NCBI GenBank assembly: GCA_001247695.2
Contig: LGRX02013986.1
Coordinates: 1 to 12,005, forward strand
Length of the DNA: 12,005 nucleotides
Source: Cymbomonas tetramitiformis
Taxonomy: Eukaryota > Chlorophyta > Pyramimonadophyceae > Pyramimonadales > Pyramimonadaceae
Reading direction: 5' to 3'
The translations under genes and the position numbers were made by a program. Below, piece by piece: positions 8,687 to 12,005 of the stretch. Every line of letters starts with the position of its first letter. Position 1 is the first letter of the stretch. The notes below the pieces were generated by a model. That model saw only the letters and a list, made by a program, of their open reading frames with translations. It did no database searches and was not told where the DNA came from.

Positions 8687-8868
8687 ACGACGCCAACTGC
8701 GCCTACTACACCGAGGTGGCCGGTCCCGCGCGTCTCGTGAATGTGTACACCGCCTTGGTGGTGGACGCCAGAGAGGGACCGGTAGAGTCATTCACTCTTG
8801 ATGCAGAGACCAACATCGTGGAGCATGCCTGTTTGGCAACACCATACATCTCGTCGATTGTTTCTGAG
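8687..8868 (+). CDS. Putative nested plus-strand exon 3 (unknown protein)
   Basis: It starts after ACGGAAG (AG at 8685-8686) with two bases that complete the codon split at 8569, giving ...SSNL-D-DANCAYYTEVAG. It continues PARLVNVYTALVVDAREGPV ESFTLDAETNIVEHACLATP YISSIVSE and ends at GAG|GTGTGC. G/C-ending codons dominate the first two thirds. The implied intron 8570-8686 is 117 bp. The reading frame then meets a stop by 8904, only about 40 bp before the antisense exon of the host gene, so the fragment is probably incomplete. The family is not recognised. Confidence 0.45.
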
Positions 8869-8944
8869 GTGTGCATGGTGACGTGTGTTGTATCATCTGT
8901 ATGATTAGCATTGTCATTACTCGCGCGATAGGCATGTGACGCAC

Positions 8945-9314
8945 CCATTTGTGTTCGCGGGCACCGCATACACAATGTACTCTACCCCATCTTTCAGGCC
9001 CATCACCGAGATGTACTCCGTTGTACCGGCGAGCACTTGCGCAATGCCCGAGGCTGCCGCATCGACGCTTTCAGCGCCGCTGCCAATGGTCGCCAGGACC
9101 TCCTCGGCCGCGTAGTCCTCGCTGTAGTCCGTCCAGTTCTCTGCTACCACCACCGCGTATGATATGTTGGCTAGTTGAGAGGTTCTGACTGCCAACAGAA
9201 AGGATGTTAAGGAGGCGCCAGATATATTGGGGAAGCCAGGCTCAAACTCCGGTGTTGCTTCTGTGACGACTGGCGCCGGCGAGATGGCCACCAGCGCAGG
9301 CGGGGGCAGGGAGG
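8945..9314 (-). CDS. Exon of giant extracellular protein: first fibronectin-III-like repeat
   Basis: It ends at AATGG|GTGCGT (phase 2). It encodes a Pro/Ala linker (SLPPPALVAISPAPVVTEAT) and then one repeat: PEFEPGFPNISG, SQLANISYAVVVAENWTDYS, a variable acidic/Ala segment, and YISVMGLKDGVEYIVYAVPA with NTNG. This is homologous to the two repeats of exon 6006-5082 (PGYPNIT, NATVAYAVVSAD, EGMAYTFYAIPSN). The only usable acceptor is GCCGCAG before 9314, which implies phase 1, whereas the clear upstream exon ends in phase 0. The 5' boundary and the preceding exon are therefore uncertain. Confidence 0.75.
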
Positions 9315-9365
9315 CTGCGGCGGTGGGGGATATGGTTCACGGCCTCGCCAGGCGCCCACAAACAC

Positions 9366-9503
9366 CTCTACTGGAACGTCGAGGGATGCGTCATCGGAGA
9401 GGGGGGGTGGCGGAGGGGTGGGTGACGTTGCGGCATACGATGCTGCAAGGATCTGTGGGAGCTCGTCCTGATGCACCACAAACGGCACGCACCGTCTGAG
9501 AAT
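9366..9503 (-). CDS. Uncertain exon between the Calx-beta-like and fibronectin-like parts
   Basis: The frame encodes ILRRCVPFVVHQDELPQILA ASYAATSPTPPPPPLSDDAS LDVPVE. It recalls the 'AYxVVxADxxAPSDxxIL' and 'LPVHI' strands of the fibronectin-like repeats. The acceptor AATCAG (AG at 9505-9504) is phase 0 and fits exon 9921-9685. A donor at GAG|GTGTTT (phase 0) does not fit the phase-1 acceptor at 9314. The only phase-1 donor (GGCC|GTGAAC) would leave a 26-bp intron. A base error in the G-run at 9400-9407 or an unseen splice could explain this. Confidence 0.35.
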
Positions 9504-9684
9504 CTGATTGGTCACGACCGTTGCTCGAGAGGTCAGAAGTGCCCCACGTAAGCGCGCGCCCCAGTGCAGACACACGTGCGCCGGATGTATCGGCGCTCGG
9601 GTGCAGCTGCGCCATGTCGCCGCGGAGGGCCAGCCATGAGCGGCATGCACGCGGCGGTATTGGAGGCAGAGATGGGTCTCTCAC

Positions 9685-9921
9685 CTCTTCGATGAGGATC
9701 GTCGTCACATCCTCCGATAAGACCTCGTGGTAGTTGGGGTCGTCACTCTCAGCGCTGGTCCTGACGTACACCGTGTGGTTGCCCTCATACACATTGTCCT
9801 TGAGGGCACTCACCCGCACCTCCTGCACCACGTCCCAGTCGGATGGCGCGAAGGACAGGGTGCCGGGCCTAAAAGAGAGCTGCTGCATGCTGAGGCTCTC
9901 GGTCGCATTGGCCATGGCTAC
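9685..9921 (-). CDS. Exon of giant extracellular protein: end of a Calx-beta-like repeat
   Basis: The acceptor CCGCGCAG (AG at 9923-9922) gives exon start VAMANATESL. The donor GAG|GTGAGA follows 9685. Both are phase 0, and the exon is exactly 79 codons. It supplies the second half of the Calx-beta-like fold begun in exon 12005-11158: GTLSFAPSDWDVVQEVRVSA, then LKDNVYEGNHTVYVRTSAES, then a final strand VTTILIEE. The 'FxPSDWDxxQxVxVxAxxDNxxEGxHTxxxxT' signature is textbook for this class. Confidence 0.88.
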
Positions 9922-11157
9922 CTGCGCGGGCGAGGCGAGGCTTGCTCAGTCGACACGTGCCGCCCTCGCGCCCAACTGGTACCACCGCCGCTACCGCCTG
10001 GACCCACCAGGAACACCCTTACCAGCAGTACCCACCTCATTGACTAATCTACACACTTGAAGTGCGATCGTGGGGGTGAAGCACATTGGAAAACTGCACG
10101 GAGGACCGTTGACACCGTCAGATCCTTAAATATATGGCCATGTGCAGATGTAGTTGGTATCGTTCCGTGAACGGCACCAAGGGTCAATGGCTACACAGAT
10201 GGGTCACGTGGCTCAGTAGGCATATGCAGAACGCTATGAACAAACATGAAGCACCGCTTAGCAAGGATTGGACGTGTTTGGGAATCGAGGGCACAATTGT
10301 AGTGAAGTTCGGGAGGCCAACCATGTGTAGCTGTAGTTAATATTGGTCCGTGAACGATACGAAGGATCCGTCTGTACGTAGATGCGCCGCGTGTGCTCGC
10401 GGAGGTTGCGCCCATAGCTATGTTTAGGCATGGAGTCGAGTTGAGCAGCAAAGAATGTTTGTTTGAGAGTTCTATGAATCCATGATACCGCTTCGCATGA
10501 CTGTTGCACTTCTCGCACTTGGCCCGGTTGGCCCAAAATAATGAACCTCTTGTAACGTTGAGGTGCGATAACGTGTAACGCGACGGATATGCAAGAATGT
10601 ATGGTTAGAACCCCTAAATTTAAGAGTATGATCTCATTCTTAAAACGCCATCCTTGCACATTCCATCCGCAAGTTTGGTGATCTGTGATTTTTCTATATC
10701 ACGGGTACCCAACGGTGACCGCTTTGTGCGGAAGTTTCGAAGTCCTCCAAAATTGTGTGTTGCAACTGTTTAACTCAGTGTATAAAGGTTCTCTTTATAT
10801 ATGGCACACATAGGCCGAAGCCGGGGTTGGGAACACGCACGGGACCAACAGTTCCTGCCCCGACACTCATGCGACCTGACCTTTGACCTCGTGAGCCAGC
10901 TACTGTAGGGAAAGTCTTTAATTGAAAATGAAGACAATCTCCTCCCTCCCCGAACCTCTGCCACCAGGTCATGAAATGCGAAAGACCTCCCACGAAGCCC
11001 TCCTGTTCAAGGGAAAAAAATGAAATCATGGTCTTGAATTTCAAAATCTCAAATGAGCCCAGACATTCCTGAAATTACAGATAGACTTCCCAGAAAATGG
11101 CAAAACCTGGAAGGTCATTGCCATATTTCGGGGGGGAAACCTGACAAGCGGTCCCAC
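9922..11157 (-). other. Intron, 1,236 bp, phase 0
   Basis: The donor CTACAG|GTGGGA has its GT at 11157-11156. The acceptor is CCGCGCAG with its AG at 9923-9922. The join ...SLVTVRLLQ-VAMANATES... completes a single Calx-beta-like fold. Much of the interval is AT-richer than the exons. Apart from the direct repeat at 10138/10321, no gene, RNA or mobile element was recognised. The short open frames inside have no family signature. Confidence 0.85.
10138..10365. repeat. Diverged 45-bp direct repeat
   Basis: 10138-10182 and 10321-10365 share 36 of 45 positions (CCATGTG-AG-TGTAGTT ... TCCGTGAACG--AC-AAGG). They lie 183 bp apart with unrelated sequence between. This is probably a decayed duplication or two copies of an old dispersed repeat. 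Confidence 0.65.
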
Positions 11158-12005
11158 CTGTAGGAGACGCACGGTGACCAAGCTGGTGGGCTGGCTTGAC
11201 AAAACGATGCCTGACATGAACGTCACATTGCTCCCCTCGGTCAGGCTTTCCTCATTCATGCGCAGCAGCCGGCGGCGGCGGCGGTGGCGGAGGGTGTCGT
11301 TGGCACCGAGCAAGTCACTTCCCATAGCCACCAGCGCAACGTCTTGGTCCAGCACGCTTCCCGAGCTGATCATAGCTGGGAGTGCGTTGTACGGCTCGAC
11401 AGTGCTCGATAACGTGACCGACACGTTGACGCTCCGATCCCCGGTTACCGTGTCATCCGCAGTGCCCGCCACCAGCACGCTCTGTGGCGTGGACGCAGTC
11501 GCTCCAGTGAAAGTCAGCACCTGCACGGGCAATGTGATATCTTCCGGGCTTCCGGAGGTGAGCTGTGCGGTGACTGTCTCCCCATCGGCCACTGCGCCCG
11601 ACAGCGCCACCGACAAGGACCCATTGCCACCCTCCAGCACCTCGAACGCAGTCACTTCCACAGCCGCCAAGTCGTTGTCCATGATAAACCCACGAAGGCC
11701 ACCCACTGGGAGCGCACCGTACTCTGGGTCCACCGACTGCAGAGCGTGGAGCAGCGTCACAGAGTGGTCGCCCTCCACCAGCTCGTCATCCATGGCGGTC
11801 ACAACAACCGGCACCGACTGGTTCCAATCGCTGGCGGGTATCGTGACCGTCAGATTGGCATACGGCAGCTCTGCCGCCGTGCTTGTCGCAGCGGGGCTGA
11901 CGCGGATCTGATCCTGGGCGGCCTCGCGCACGTACACCGTCACCGTCACGTCTCCTGCGGGATCCGTGGTGAGCCGCAGCTCATATGATGCGTTGGCCCC
12001 GCCTT
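11158..12005 (-). CDS. Exon (5' part beyond window): tandem Calx-beta-like repeats
   Basis: The frame is open to the window edge, so this exon continues upstream. It ends with the donor CAG|GTGGGA (phase 0). There are 282 codons in the window. Residues 1-111 are a Calx-beta-like module (ASYELRLTTDPAGDVTVTVY, IPASDWNQSVPVVVTAMDDE, LVEGDHSVTL, ending IMDND). Residues 112-221 are a second module (FEVLEGGNGSLSVAL, TGDRSVNVSVTL, ending LDQD). Residues 222-282 begin a third, finished in exon 9921-9685 (LTEGSNVTF, VTVRLLQ). An unusual RHRRRRRLLR stretch at about 239-248 interrupts the third module. The Calx-beta fold is a calcium-linked extracellular or cytosolic beta-sandwich; here the context points to an extracellular adhesin. 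Confidence 0.9.
11269..11290. repeat. CGG-type trinucleotide run in coding sequence
   Basis: A near-perfect GGC/CGG run with one GGT interruption encodes the Arg-rich RHRRRRR stretch on the minus strand. It is a short coding microsatellite and could vary in length between alleles without breaking the frame. Confidence 0.7.

Larger units (their letters stand above)
6007..8944 (-). other. Intron, 2,938 bp, phase 2, repeat-rich
   Basis: The donor AATGG|GTGCGT has its GT at 8944-8943. The acceptor GCTGCGCAG has its AG at 6008-6007. The join restores ...VPANTNG-YGTTASTT..., which matches the homologous IPSNDRGRGATANATATT in the next repeat, so the intron is well supported despite its length. It is less GC-rich than the exons. 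It holds direct and inverted repeats (6074-6446), a hairpin (6635-6690), an 18-bp palindrome (6755-6772), a foldback element (8293-8442) and three plus-strand coding-like segments (8218-8868). No feature was recognised in about 6780-8200. Open frames there, including one of 178 codons on the minus strand at 7610-8146, have no family signature. Confidence 0.8.

Noticed and set aside
11174..11911. Plus-strand open frame of 245 codons rich in Ser/Thr
   Set aside because: It is an antisense shadow of the Calx-beta-like exon, whose minus-strand protein matches a known module pattern.

Overview
The window reads as a piece of a eukaryotic nuclear genome, most likely a unicellular green alga of prasinophyte type. 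This is inferred from GC-rich exons, spliceosomal introns whose donors are all GTG-type (GTGCGC, GTGCGT, GTGAGG and similar), less GC-rich repeat-laden introns, and a giant modular secreted or surface protein. No species can be named from the sequence alone. There is no bacterial-style operon, tRNA, rRNA or CRISPR array.

One multi-exon gene on the minus strand spans the whole window and runs off both ends. Seven exons are well supported in transcript order (12005-11158, 9921-9685, 9314-8945, 6006-5082, 4156-2702, 2272-1275, 1028-496), plus one uncertain exon (9503-9366). Reading phases match across every junction except the one around 9366-9314. The encoded part, about 1,800 residues, is a chain of extracellular beta-sandwich modules. 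Calx-beta-like repeats come first, then three copies of a fibronectin-III-like glycosylated repeat, then more Calx-beta-like repeats, then cadherin-like repeats ending with the classic 'PVNDAP...EDxxxxG' and 'DSFxFxxSDG' motifs. The likely role is adhesion or an extracellular scaffold; this is inference from domain content.

The introns carry most of the unusual structure. A 26-bp minisatellite (1 to about 515) begins exactly at the last donor splice site, and its unit is a copy of the exon end plus that donor. A second, 25-bp minisatellite (about 4236-4884) lies on the acceptor side of another intron. The 2.9-kb intron at 6007-8944 holds direct and inverted repeats, hairpins and, on the opposite strand, three phase-compatible coding segments (8218-8292, 8443-8569, 8687-8868). 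These look like an unrecognised gene fragment nested antisense in the host intron. The 150-bp interval between the first two segments is almost entirely one foldback element with 49-bp arms, and may be an intron created by a MITE-like insertion (an introner-like element).

The strongest leads are the minisatellite grown from an exon/donor boundary and the foldback element that coincides with a predicted intron.
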